DNA from: Desulfobulbus sp.
Lineage (GTDB): Bacteria > Desulfobacterota > Desulfobulbia > Desulfobulbales > Desulfobulbaceae
Direction: 5' to 3'
Assembly: GCA_028684915.1 (NCBI GenBank)
Contig: JAQUEZ010000249.1
Span: 1-8,648, forward strand
Length of the DNA: 8,648 nucleotides
Within the stretch, counting starts at the first letter, position 1; every line of letters starts with the position of its first letter. The notes beneath the pieces were generated by a model. It ran no database searches and was not told the DNA's origin. It was given only the letters and a program-made list of their open reading frames with translations. Positions 1 to 6,572 of the stretch are shown here, piece after piece. The translations under genes were made by a program, and so were the position numbers.

Positions 1-124
1 GTTTCATCACCCCGAGCACAAACTCGTCTCGGGCAAGGTCAATTTCTTTGATGCTCTCAATCGGCACAAGGTGGCCGATCTGGTTCCGTTTGTACCCATC
101 AGGTACGGTCTGCTCCATCGTCAT
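1..124 (-). CDS. DUF3164 family protein, N-terminal 41 codons (runs off the left edge)
   Basis: The visible start of the protein reads MTMEQTVPDGYKRNQIGHL and continues through VPIESIKEIDLARDEFVLG. A short lead, then a 'pdGY..N..GhLVP...IK.iD..RDE.V' pattern, is how I know the N-terminus of DUF3164 proteins, which are frequent in the early regions of Mu-like phages. Their biochemical role is unknown. The ATG at 124..122 has an AAAGGAG SD five bases upstream and overlaps the stop of the preceding gene as ATGA (121..124), so the two are probably translationally coupled. A second in-frame ATG at 118..116 is possible. The rest of the gene lies outside the window, so length and C-terminal features cannot be judged. 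The family call is from memory of the motif, not a search. Confidence 0.75.
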   Translation of the reverse strand, partial: MTMEQTVPDGYKRNQIGHLVPIESIKEIDLARDEFVLGVMK

Positions 125-513
125 GCCGGCTCCTTTACGCCCGCCTCTTCCATTGCCTTGACGTGCGCAGCATGGCGGGACATTTCTTGATAAAGTTTGA
201 TCTTTTCGGCCATTAATTCACCAGCAATCCCAATGCTGGCGAGCTGCTGTGCATCGGGCACGCCCTCGCATTCCGTTATCAGGTCAGAGACCCTGGCCAC
301 CTGATCCAGGGCTTCGCAGCATAACCCGTGCACAATCGCCGAATGCGCTGTTTTCCGTTGGAGTTCCTGGGTGATATCCCAGACGTGCTGAAGATTTTCG
401 GAGAGATCGATATTTGACCTTTCCATCCATTTCGTGCAGTGCATCAATGATGCAACCGATCCGCCGATGTCCACCAGCTGCTGCTGGATTTCGACAATTT
501 TTTCACTATCCAT
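121..513 (-). CDS. Hypothetical helical early-region protein, 130 aa
   Basis: I do not recognise this protein. I place the start at the ATG at 513..511 (MDSEKIVEIQQQLVDIGG) because AGGAG sits seven bases upstream. The frame is open further, to 627, but that extension crosses a 117-base spacer full of palindromes and does not look coding. The sequence is hydrophilic and mostly helical by eye, with many Glu, Gln, Leu, Ala and His residues, no signal peptide and no membrane segment. Three cysteines (one in HCTK, two in GLCCEAL) do not form an obvious metal site. It sits between the 57-aa membrane protein gene and DUF3164, overlapping the latter by 4 nt, so it is part of the same early operon. 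Function unknown. Confidence 0.75.
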   Translation of the reverse strand: MDSEKIVEIQQQLVDIGGSVASLMHCTKWMERSNIDLSENLQHVWDITQELQRKTAHSAIVHGLCCEALDQVARVSDLITECEGVPDAQQLASIGIAGELMAEKIKLYQEMSRHAAHVKAMEEAGVKEPA

Positions 514-528
514 GATTTTCTCCTGGTT

Positions 529-620
529 GCGGCCAGCCGCATCAGGATGTATCCTGAGGCAGAAGCCAATTTCCGTTACGCTTCGGTTGTTCGACCGGTG
601 AATGTTCCCGCATTCACCGG
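529..620. repeat. Three adjacent inverted repeats in the spacer between two early genes
   Basis: The 117-bp spacer between the 57-aa and 130-aa genes holds three perfect dyads. They are GCGGC/GCCGC around 2 nt (529..540), TCAGGAT-GT-ATCCTGA (542..557), and CCGGTGAATG/CATTCACCGG around a 6-nt loop (595..620). In leftward mRNA the last one starts 11 nt after the stop of the membrane protein gene. No U-run follows it, so it is not a canonical terminator. The 542..557 dyad looks like a protein-binding site. This is the only long spacer in the leftward operon, so the symmetry is probably functional: an operator, attenuator or mRNA-processing site. Confidence 0.7.
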
Positions 621-630
621 CCATCATCTT

Positions 631-804
631 TCAGGCACATGCCCGCGCGGCCAGCACGCAAGCGCCGTACCCCATGGTGATTATCGTCACCGGCGTCCAG
701 ATCACGCTGGCCGGCAGCAATATCACCCCTGCCAAACCCACCCCCATGGCCGATCTGGGGATCCACCTGTACAAGCTCTCAGGTATCCATACTTTTCTCA
801 GCAT
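631..804 (-). CDS. Small membrane protein, 57 aa
   Basis: This short gene begins with ATG at 804..802, four bases after AAAGGAGG, and ends with TGA at 633..631. The product starts MLRKVWIPESLYRWIPR and then has two hydrophobic stretches. Residues 19-37 are rich in Ala, Gly, Val, Leu and Ile. After a Trp-Thr-Pro break, residues 39-56 run to the end. That suggests a two-helix hairpin in the inner membrane with a basic, aromatic N-terminus. It lies 18 nt downstream of the Cys-HTH gene stop in the same operon. Small two-helix proteins of this sort occur in Mu-like early regions, but I cannot assign a function. The strong SD, the fit between genes and the hydrophobic pattern make it likely real. 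Confidence 0.72.
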   Translation of the reverse strand: MLRKVWIPESLYRWIPRSAMGVGLAGVILLPASVIWTPVTIITMGYGACVLAARACA

Positions 805-822
805 GTGGCCTCCTTTGACTGG

Positions 823-1155
823 TTAATCTTCTTCTTTGGGGTCTGTATTGTGGACGCACACCCGGCACTCCTGATACATCCGCACCCGGTGCGGATTGGC
901 CGTGGTGAATGGTTTACGCCTTTCCTCAACACATTCTGGCAAGAGGATGTCGCCCAGCACCGGGCAATCAATCTGCGACTTGCCAAACACCTCTTCAACC
1001 CGGATTAAAAAGGTGTCTATTTGCCCGCCATAACCGCCGCTCAAAACCTGCGACACTGTGGCGGAGCTGTATCCCAACCGTCGGCCGACCTTGGCCTGGT
1101 TGCCCAAGCTCTCCACGGCCTCGCGAAGCAATCCCAACCGGTCATCATTCGTCAC
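823..1155 (-). CDS. HTH DNA-binding protein with a C-terminal four-cysteine region, 110 aa
   Basis: The N-terminal half (about residues 15-45, QAKVGRRLGYSSATVSQVLSG) is a clear XRE/LacI-like helix-turn-helix: '.VgrRLGYS.atvSqvLsG' fits the second and recognition helices. The C-terminal half has Cys64, Cys75, Cys97 and Cys100 (CPVLGDILLPEC, then CRVC), a spacing that could bind a metal ion or cluster. The start is GTG at 1155..1153 with GGAGG six bases upstream. No ATG in the same frame fits better. The start overlaps the end of the upstream 196-aa gene by 11 nt. Similar HTH proteins ending in a Cys motif occur in Mu-like early operons, where they are presumed transcription regulators. The DNA target is unknown; zinc binding is inferred. 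Confidence 0.85.
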   Translation of the reverse strand: MTNDDRLGLLREAVESLGNQAKVGRRLGYSSATVSQVLSGGYGGQIDTFLIRVEEVFGKSQIDCPVLGDILLPECVEERRKPFTTANPHRVRMYQECRVCVHNTDPKEED

Positions 1156-1735
1156 AGTTCACCTCCAGATCGCCACTGCGCCAGCGGATCTTGTTTTGAT
1201 TTGGATCCCACACCACCTTGGTGAGCTGGATCATCGGCGCTCTCGGGCCGGTGTAGGCGGTGGGCAGCATCAGATAGCTGCCGTCTTTCTCTCGCCTGAG
1301 GTACCCAGCATGCCAGAGGTGGCGGGCGTAATCTTCGGCGGTCGACTCCTCAACGTGACAACCGGGCGTTCGCGCGTGGATGGCCAGTTCCTTTGCCGTA
1401 AAAGCGCGCATCATCCGCATGGCCTGCCACATATTTTCCCGACCTTGGCCTTGGGTGACCTGTGTTCCGTCTCTGCGCACTCTGGGCGCATCGTGGCCGA
1501 TGTCGTTAATCAGTCGCCAGCATTTGTCAGCACCTAAGCGGAGTTCTTCTTGAGGTACCCGCTCTATGTATCCGGCAGCTTCCAGACCAATCACGTATTC
1601 ACGCACAGAATCTGCCTTCATGACTGTCTCTTCTCGCAGATTCTTGATGGTGAACACCTCCTTGGACCGGATCGCCTCCCAAACCGCCTGCCGCGATCCT
1701 AGGGCCGTCCGTTTGTGCATCGGCTTACAGGACAT
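1145..1735 (-). CDS. Protein with two winged-helix-like segments, 196 aa
   Basis: Residues 15-75 (RQAVWEAIRSKEVFTIKNL onward to YIERVP) have the helix, 'T..L', helix, 'YI.R' wing order of a winged HTH. Residues about 100-155 (MWQAMRMMRAFTAKELA onward to YLRREKDGSYLML) repeat the same order, so the protein looks like a tandem duplication of a small winged-helix unit. The tail (TKVVWDPNQNKIRW) resembles a short beta hairpin. The ATG at 1735..1733 has GGAGG seven bases upstream and overlaps the end of the ATPase gene by 11 nt. An alternative Met6 start has no better SD. It is probably a DNA-binding early protein. Proteins with this layout are found downstream of the B gene in Mu-like phages, but I know of no assigned function. 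Confidence 0.82.
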   Translation of the reverse strand: MSCKPMHKRTALGSRQAVWEAIRSKEVFTIKNLREETVMKADSVREYVIGLEAAGYIERVPQEELRLGADKCWRLINDIGHDAPRVRRDGTQVTQGQGRENMWQAMRMMRAFTAKELAIHARTPGCHVEESTAEDYARHLWHAGYLRREKDGSYLMLPTAYTGPRAPMIQLTKVVWDPNQNKIRWRSGDLEVNCDE

Positions 1736-2477
1736 TGATGTTCCTCCGCGCCGGGGCCTCTCCGGTAAAGAATTCTTTCGCTCCCCAGTCCTTGGCGCTT
1801 ACTCGCTCCAGGCCGAGTTCTTTGGCAAACTCCTCAACCCGCGCCAGGTTGACGCAGATCCTGCGGATCGATCCCTTGCCCACCGCGACAATCTTCTCCA
1901 GCAGGGCATCCTCAATCTCCAATTCTGGGTGATACAACCGCTTCAAATGCTTCGCGTCCTCGATATCCGCAGGCTGAGCCTGCACCCAGTCGAGGATCCG
2001 GCCGTGGAAGCGCTCCCAACGGGTGAGTTTTCCCGGTAATCCCTCTTCGCCGATCAGCAGGATTACGCCACGCGAACCTTCGTAAATGTCGCGGATCAGT
2101 TCGACCGCCTTTTTTTCCACCAGCTTGTCCAGTTCGTCGATAATCAACGGCCGGCCGCTCTTCGCCAGCTGCTGGCACACCTGGGCGGTCATCTCCCACA
2201 TGCTGTGCTGGGGTTCGATCCCCATGTCGTGCAGGATGTTGACCAAAATAGCCTTCTTGGTCCAGCTGTCCTGGCACTGGATGTAATAGGCCCGGTTCGT
2301 CAGCCCGACATAGGTTGCTGCGGTCGACTTGCCCCAGCCGCTGGGGCCGTAAAAGCAAATCATCCCCGGCAAGTGCCGTGGCCGTTCCATGGCTCGGGTT
2401 AAGGCCATGTCGCACAGGCTGACATTGGCCAGCGGAGCGGTCGTCAGATTCATCCCGCCGTTGCTTTTTTTGCTCAT
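1725..2477 (-). CDS. B: MuB-like AAA+ ATPase, transposition target-DNA protein, 250 aa
   Basis: In Mu, the B protein uses ATP to coat target DNA, delivers it to the transposase and stimulates strand transfer. The Walker A motif is GPSGWGKST at residues 44-52 and Walker B is PLIIDELDKL at 110-119, with Asp114 and Glu115. A sensor-like LLIGEE lies at 140-145, a possible arginine finger in LTRWERF around Arg153-Arg156, and a lid motif GKGSIRRI at 200-207. At 250 residues it is shorter than Mu B (about 312) and lacks the N-terminal HTH appendage; it begins almost directly with the ATPase core. The ATG at 2477..2475 has AAGGAGG nine bases upstream. The gene follows the transposase after an 84-nt spacer, the standard A-B order. 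Distinguishing a B protein from an IstB/TnsC relative rests on this context. Confidence 0.93.
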   Translation of the reverse strand: MSKKSNGGMNLTTAPLANVSLCDMALTRAMERPRHLPGMICFYGPSGWGKSTAATYVGLTNRAYYIQCQDSWTKKAILVNILHDMGIEPQHSMWEMTAQVCQQLAKSGRPLIIDELDKLVEKKAVELIRDIYEGSRGVILLIGEEGLPGKLTRWERFHGRILDWVQAQPADIEDAKHLKRLYHPELEIEDALLEKIVAVGKGSIRRICVNLARVEEFAKELGLERVSAKDWGAKEFFTGEAPARRNINVL

Positions 2478-2533
2478 CGCGTGTAACCTCCTTGCATCCT
2501 CTTCTCCTTAAAGGGCATGTCAGTGCCCGACTT

Positions 2534-2563
2534 GAGCCGTGCTCGTAACACGGCTCTTTTTTT
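2534..2563 (+). terminator. Rho-independent terminator reading rightward, against the early operon
   Basis: GAGCCGTG (2534..2541) pairs with CACGGCTC (2549..2556) around a 7-nt loop, followed by seven T residues on the plus strand (2557..2563). The T-run contains the complement of the transposase stop codon. As a terminator it acts only on rightward transcripts, that is, antisense RNA coming from the ATPase side toward the transposase gene. In the leftward mRNA the same hairpin has A residues before it and no U-run after it, so it should not stop A-B read-through but may protect or process the message. Confidence 0.75.
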
Positions 2564-4661
2564 ATGCCTCGCGCACGCTCAACTGTTCCTCAATCTTGCG
2601 GAACGCCCGGAAACTGGTGGTCTGCCGGTATGCCTCGTAAAATCGCATGGCCGTTTCTTCCAGCGCTTCACCGCGCGCAATCTGTGCATCCAGCGCCTGC
2701 CAGAGCCGATACTTGCCGCGATCATCGTGCGGGACTTCGAATGCAGGCGCCTGCTGCATTTTCTCGACAAGCTGCTGCTTCGCAGCTTCAACCTTTTTTG
2801 CTTCTTGCTTTTGCTGGATCGGGATGATGTCAGCGACCGGCTTGGGCTTCGAAATGATCTCGATTACCCCGCGCTGTTCGTCGTATATTTCTTGCAGGCC
2901 CAGCTTCTTGATCTCTGCGCGCCGCTTGGCCCGTTGGTCTGCAGCCCTCTCCATCATTGCTTTGGGGAAGAAGTCGACCAGATTCTTCTCATACAGCGCA
3001 TAGCAAATCAGTCGGCCTTCATTGTCCCATACCTGCACCTTGCCAGCGTCGGTGGGGAAGTAGGCCACCTGCACATCGCGGCCGTCGTAATGCTCCAAAT
3101 CCCGGTTGAAATAATGGTTGTTGCCCAGTTGCACCGTGGCTTTGACTACCTTGCGCGTCTCTCGCGGCAACCACAGAATTTCCACCTCCGCCTCGGAGAG
3201 CTGGCACGCTGTCGGGTCCCATCCATCGGCAATGTGCCAGGCAAAGCACTCGGCTGGACACATGTGGCGTTTCAAACCGGTTTCTTGATCCTTGATTTTT
3301 GGCAAGGAGGTGTGCGGGCGCATGTTGTAGTCGTAAACCGATTCCTGGCAATGGCTCAAAAAATCGCGCCAACTGATCAACAGATCGCTTTTTCCCTGAT
3401 CCCGCATATCCTTATGCAGGGCGATGTACATATTCCGCTTTGCGCCCTGGTCCATGGTCGAGGCGGTGCAGGTCGGCAGCTGCTTTGCCGCCCTGATCCA
3501 TAAAGATTTATTGGTCACCTCGATTGTTCCGCGTCCTTCCGGGTTTCCCGGACGGCCTTTCTGGAACATGGTGCCGATCCGCGCGAACAGGCCAGTGGTG
3601 TCGTCAATGTTTATCTTGGCCGTGTTGCCGGATCCGCCGTCCGTGTAGGCTACCTGGAAAATCCCGCCGTATTTCTTCTCGTCGTTCACCGTGGCGGCAT
3701 GCCGGAAAGCCGAAGCCACGGTGAGGGCAGACTCGGCCAGCCCGGCTGACCATCCCATGCACATCTTGGTGGCCACATCGATTACGCCACACACCTCTGG
3801 ATGGAAAGGGCGGCCATGTACCGGATGCGCCACATACGCCTTGAAGCTGTGGCCGTCGCATTGTCCAATTTCAAAGGGTCGGTAACCGCTGACATCGCGC
3901 TTGATGTGCCCCTTCTTGGCCCGATAAGACGATCCGGTGAGTCGCCCCTTGGCCGCATCAAGCTCGGAGCGTTTATTGTGCCACCGCAGCACCTGGTGGT
4001 AGCTGGGCATGCGCATTCCTGCGGGCAGGATCTTGGCCATCTGTTCCATCGCCTCGGGGATGGTCGGACCCATGGGCACGTTGTAGCATTTCACGAAAAA
4101 CCCGGCCCACTCCGGCACAACCTCTTTCTCCATGGATTTCGGAGCAAGCGCGCTGATTCCGTATCGCTTCACCGCGCGGTTCCAGCTCAACACCAGGGAC
4201 CGGGACAGCGTCCTGGATTCGCCCTTGCGGGCGTTGGCCCGGGCCACGCATTGCATCAGATTTTCCGGGAGATCGTTGTTCTTGGCCATGCTTACCATGG
4301 CTTCAATTGCCGCGTTTGTTCCGTTGATCTTCTGCAGTTTCTCAAACTCTCTGTACAGGGCCAGCCGGGCATGAAAGATGGTGCGTTGCCATTCCTTCAG
4401 GTCGGTCAATTTCATATCCACTTTCTCGCGGACGACCAGCTCCTTGTCTTTGCTGATGGCGGGGACTGGAGCATGCTTGAAATGCAGCGCCGCCTGGGTC
4501 TCTGAGGGAAGTGAGGTGATGCTGTATTCCTTTCCTCCGCCCTGGCCGTTGTGCCATTTTGCGAGCCATTTCTCTCTTTTTGCGCGGCGGACAACGGCAC
4601 TTGGAGATGTCGGCATCCCGTTGACTCCCGCCAATTCAAGAGCGGTGAACCACCGTTTCAT
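2562..4661 (-). CDS. A: Mu-type DDE transposase (MuA-like), 699 aa
   Basis: The transposase recognises the phage ends and carries out nicking and strand transfer in replicative transposition. Residues 1-60 form a Mu-type DNA-binding wing (KRWFTALELAGVNGMP..., then KREKWLAKW and GGGKEYSI). The rve/DDE core follows: Asp269 in GQCDGH, Asp341 in YTDGGSGN, and Glu381 in GRGTIEVTNKS. The supporting segment VCGVIDVATKMCMGWS at 290-305 is the usual strand after the first Asp. Residues about 500-560 match the beta-barrel Mu-transpos_C region (NHYFNRDLEHYDGRDVQV). A basic, helical, Lys/Gln-rich stretch at 570-640 and a helical C-terminal tail (RLWQALDAQIARGE) follow. Length is close to MuA (663). The ATG overlaps the upstream stop as ATGA; only a weak GAGGG lies four bases before it, so translational coupling is likely. 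Confidence 0.97.
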   Translation of the reverse strand: MKRWFTALELAGVNGMPTSPSAVVRRAKREKWLAKWHNGQGGGKEYSITSLPSETQAALHFKHAPVPAISKDKELVVREKVDMKLTDLKEWQRTIFHARLALYREFEKLQKINGTNAAIEAMVSMAKNNDLPENLMQCVARANARKGESRTLSRSLVLSWNRAVKRYGISALAPKSMEKEVVPEWAGFFVKCYNVPMGPTIPEAMEQMAKILPAGMRMPSYHQVLRWHNKRSELDAAKGRLTGSSYRAKKGHIKRDVSGYRPFEIGQCDGHSFKAYVAHPVHGRPFHPEVCGVIDVATKMCMGWSAGLAESALTVASAFRHAATVNDEKKYGGIFQVAYTDGGSGNTAKINIDDTTGLFARIGTMFQKGRPGNPEGRGTIEVTNKSLWIRAAKQLPTCTASTMDQGAKRNMYIALHKDMRDQGKSDLLISWRDFLSHCQESVYDYNMRPHTSLPKIKDQETGLKRHMCPAECFAWHIADGWDPTACQLSEAEVEILWLPRETRKVVKATVQLGNNHYFNRDLEHYDGRDVQVAYFPTDAGKVQVWDNEGRLICYALYEKNLVDFFPKAMMERAADQRAKRRAEIKKLGLQEIYDEQRGVIEIISKPKPVADIIPIQQKQEAKKVEAAKQQLVEKMQQAPAFEVPHDDRGKYRLWQALDAQIARGEALEETAMRFYEAYRQTTSFRAFRKIEEQLSVREA

Positions 4662-4891
4662 GCGGCCCTCATCATATCGTTGGGCAGATTCAGGTGTTTT
4701 TCAGGGCAACCTCTGTCAATCAGCCAATTCAGCACCTTACGATTGTTTTCGTGGCCGGAAAGCGTATCCCACACGGTCTTGCTGGATTTGAAGTGGAGAG
4801 CGCGTTGAATATCCACAGCTCGCAATCCGTTGCGCTTCATCCACACCTCAATTTCGACCTTATTGCGCTTCAATGTGCTCTTGCCCCTCAT
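4658..4891 (-). CDS. Small HTH protein directly upstream of the transposase, 77 aa
   Basis: This is a compact basic protein. 'VWMKRNGLRAVDIQRALHF' followed by 'KSSKTVWDTLSGHENNRKV' has the pattern of an HTH: helix, turn at Gly-Leu, recognition helix around Ser-Ser-Lys-Thr-Val-Trp-Asp, then a 'LSG..NN..VL.WL...GCP' ending. Mu has its small HTH repressor Ner directly before A, and this protein is similar in size and place, but the sequence is not clearly Ner. I therefore call it Ner-like in position only. It overlaps the preceding gene and the transposase by ATGA at both ends, so it is translated as part of a coupled chain. There is no convincing SD of its own. Confidence 0.83.
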   Translation of the reverse strand: MRGKSTLKRNKVEIEVWMKRNGLRAVDIQRALHFKSSKTVWDTLSGHENNRKVLNWLIDRGCPEKHLNLPNDMMRAA

Positions 4892-5802
4892 GCCTGGATG
4901 GAATTGCTCTCCAGCAACGCATCGTCAAAGGCAGCGTCGCGTTCACGTTGCGTCTCGTATTCACCGTACACCAGCCAGGTGCCGTCCTCGCGCAACTGCT
5001 CGATTACCAGCTCGCCACCAGTACGCAGCACCGACCATCCAGCAGCTATCAGCTTCTCCAAGTTCTGCCGGCGATAATTGGCGGTGATCTTTTTGTCACG
5101 CATGGTCTGGTTTCCGCAGTCTCCAACTATCTGCGCTAACTCCACCAAGTGATCGAATACCACCTCGCGGGCCGTCTCTTTCCATCCTGACCGTTGTTCC
5201 TCTTCCACCTGCTCCAGGAGGGTTTCCCAGGCGGCGGTAAAGGCATCTGATTTTCGGTGATGGTCCTTTTTTTTCCGGTCATTCAGCGCTTTTCTCAGCC
5301 CAGCAGCAATTCCATCCCCTCCGGGGGAGGAAGAACCACCCTTGAGCGCCTTCACCGCATTTTTCACAGCTTTGGCGGTCACCTTTGCTTGTACATTGGC
5401 GCTGCCGAGCAATCGTTTGCTGTCAACCAGCTGCCCCCACACCTGCACTTGCTCTTCAGGCGCTAATCGGGCCAGCTCACGGGCCTGGGCTTCGTTGGCT
5501 GGCAGCAACTCCCAGTCAACGGTGCCGTCCGCTTTGACACCAATTGGTGTCAAATTCTCGATTACCTTGGCGGCGGAAATCTGCCGATCCGCATGCTGAT
5601 GCGACATGTCGAAGATCTCCCGGCAATATCCTTCCCAGGTGCGGCCAGCATCGTTGCGATACAACTTGCTGTCCCGAATCTCGATCATCGCCAATCCGAC
5701 CGCATACCAAGCCTTCAGGTTCTCGCGGATGGTGGCTTCCAGCTCGCCTAAGCGGCTTTGTTCAACAGGCGATAACGGTTTTTCTTCGATAATCAATTCC
5801 AT
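4888..5802 (-). CDS. ParB/HTH-like DNA-binding protein, 304 aa
   Basis: The N-terminal 125 residues resemble a class of plasmid and phage DNA-binding proteins with a ParB-like HTH. The features are an 'I.ENL..WYAVG.AMIEIRDSKLYR' helix-rich lead (25-49), WEGYCREIFDMSHQHADRQI with a following AAKVIENL (56-84), and NEAQARELARLAPEEQVQVW (103-122). A low-complexity linker with GGSSSPGGDG (155-164) leads to a basic patch (RKKKDHHRK) and an all-helical C-terminal domain (186-300) that I do not recognise. The start ATG at 5802..5800 has AAGGGA about six bases upstream. It lies 8 nt from the preceding gene. It is unlikely to be a true partition ParB, since no ParA is nearby and the classic GERR box is absent. 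A role in regulation or in handling phage DNA is inferred. Confidence 0.82.
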   Translation of the reverse strand: MELIIEEKPLSPVEQSRLGELEATIRENLKAWYAVGLAMIEIRDSKLYRNDAGRTWEGYCREIFDMSHQHADRQISAAKVIENLTPIGVKADGTVDWELLPANEAQARELARLAPEEQVQVWGQLVDSKRLLGSANVQAKVTAKAVKNAVKALKGGSSSPGGDGIAAGLRKALNDRKKKDHHRKSDAFTAAWETLLEQVEEEQRSGWKETAREVVFDHLVELAQIVGDCGNQTMRDKKITANYRRQNLEKLIAAGWSVLRTGGELVIEQLREDGTWLVYGEYETQRERDAAFDDALLESNSIQA

Positions 5803-5810
5803 GATGTCCC

Positions 5811-6233
5811 TTAGATTTCGGCTTTCAATTTCTTCATAATGGCCTGCTTCTGCTTCACTTCCTGGTCAAGTTCAGCCAGTTGCAGCAGCTTGGCCCGTTT
5901 CTCGTCAATGACGCGCCAACCCAATGGCGCGACCATCACCTGCATCGGTTCGATGCTGTTTACGGCGGCGCAGAATACCGGCAAACCCTTGGCGGGTATC
6001 ACCCGCTCTTTATCCTCAGGGTTCAGCCACTTCTCCAGGGTGTCCATGGTCAGGTTAGGCCCGGTTCCCTTTACCAGCCGCACGCCGTAACGGTCGGCCA
6101 TCTGGTTGATCCGGTCGCATAATTCTTCGCGTGATAGCCCGGTTTCCTTGGCCGCATGCGCCATGGATGTCTTCAGATCGCGCAACACATTGAGCGTCGG
6201 GGCGGTGCTGAAAAGACCGAGCTGAGTGGCCAT
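5811..6233 (-). CDS. Early protein with HTH-like N-terminus and coiled-coil tail, 140 aa
   Basis: I chose the ATG at 6233..6231 (MATQLGLFS) rather than a TTG one codon earlier. GAGGAG lies eight bases upstream, and the ATG shares one base with the upstream stop as TGATG, a typical coupling signal. Residues 24-48 (MAHAAKETGLSREELCDRI) look like an HTH. GPNLTMDTLEKWLNP at 58-72 looks like a recognition segment, as in small phage regulators. The middle region (ERVIPAKGLPVFCAAV) is followed by PMQVMVAPLGWRVID and then a coiled-coil tail from about 109 to 138, rich in Lys, Gln, Glu and Leu, which suggests a dimer. I do not recognise a named family. It is probably a DNA-binding early protein. Confidence 0.8.
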   Translation of the reverse strand: MATQLGLFSTAPTLNVLRDLKTSMAHAAKETGLSREELCDRINQMADRYGVRLVKGTGPNLTMDTLEKWLNPEDKERVIPAKGLPVFCAAVNSIEPMQVMVAPLGWRVIDEKRAKLLQLAELDQEVKQKQAIMKKLKAEI

Positions 6234-6538
6234 CAAGTGCGCTCCTCAAAAAGTCGCTCTGCTACGGCCAGGGCCTGCACAAGCGTGTAAAATCTGTATT
6301 TGTAGCCTTTCATTCCAATCCATCGCCCATCAACGCGCAGCCGGTAATACTGTTGCCAGTACTCTCGGGTGCTCAGTGGTGGATGTGGATACATGGTCTT
6401 GCGGTGCAAATTCCAATTGCACTGCCACTGCACAGCTCGAAAAAGCTCAATTCTCAGTGGTTTTTTGCCCTGCGTGGAGGCATTCTGTCCGATCCACACA
6501 AGGTCGGGAATGCGTAACTCACTCATAAAAACAACCAT
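6233..6538 (-). CDS. Hypothetical protein, first gene of the main leftward operon, 101 aa
   Basis: I do not recognise this protein. It is rich in Trp, Tyr and Arg. Its C-terminal part (YWQQYYRLRVDGRWIGMKG, then YKYRFYTLVQALAVAERLF) alternates like two or three beta strands followed by a helix, as in small AP2- or arm-type DNA-binding domains; that is only an analogy. The start is uncertain: ATG at 6538..6536 or at 6526..6524 (MSELRIPD). Neither has an SD, and the predicted transcription start is only a few bases upstream, so translation may be leaderless. Its end overlaps the next gene as TGATG. Confidence 0.72.
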   Translation of the reverse strand: MVVFMSELRIPDLVWIGQNASTQGKKPLRIELFRAVQWQCNWNLHRKTMYPHPPLSTREYWQQYYRLRVDGRWIGMKGYKYRFYTLVQALAVAERLFEERT

Positions 6539-6544
6539 TTGCCA

Positions 6545-6572
6545 TTGTAAAAAATACCCCTTGTGCTACTCT
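6545..6572 (+). promoter_or_regulatory. Possible promoter for the 137-aa plus-strand gene
   Basis: TTGTAA (6545..6550) and TACTCT (6567..6572) are 16 bases apart, and a TGC just before the -10 gives an extended -10 element. It would give a leader of about 45 nt ending in the AAGGAGG of the plus-strand gene. It overlaps the leftward promoter on the other strand, so the two may compete. The boxes are only partial matches. Confidence 0.4.

Noticed and set aside
513..627. N-terminal extension of the 130-aa gene to 627
   Set aside because: The extension crosses three palindromes and lacks an SD. The ATG at 513 has AGGAG at good spacing.
547..1008. Plus-strand open frame of 153 codons
   Set aside because: It lies across the 57-aa and Cys-HTH genes on the other strand. 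Its product is rich in His and Pro and has no SD.
1912..2415. Minus-strand open frame of 167 codons inside the ATPase gene
   Set aside because: It is an alternative frame of the MuB-like gene, whose Walker motifs show which frame is used.
2517..3503. Long plus-strand open frame (328 codons) opposite the transposase gene
   Set aside because: It is antisense to a certain MuA-type gene, has no good SD, and its product is low in plausible domain structure. It is a shadow of the GC-biased codon pattern.
3801..4505. Plus-strand open frame of 234 codons opposite the transposase N-terminal half
   Set aside because: Same reason: antisense shadow of a secure gene, with a His/Gly/Leu-rich composition typical of reversed coding DNA.
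4888..5802. 304-aa protein as a plasmid-type ParB indicating a plasmid-phage
   Set aside because: No ParA gene, no parS-like repeats seen and no canonical ParB box. The HTH resemblance alone does not support partition.
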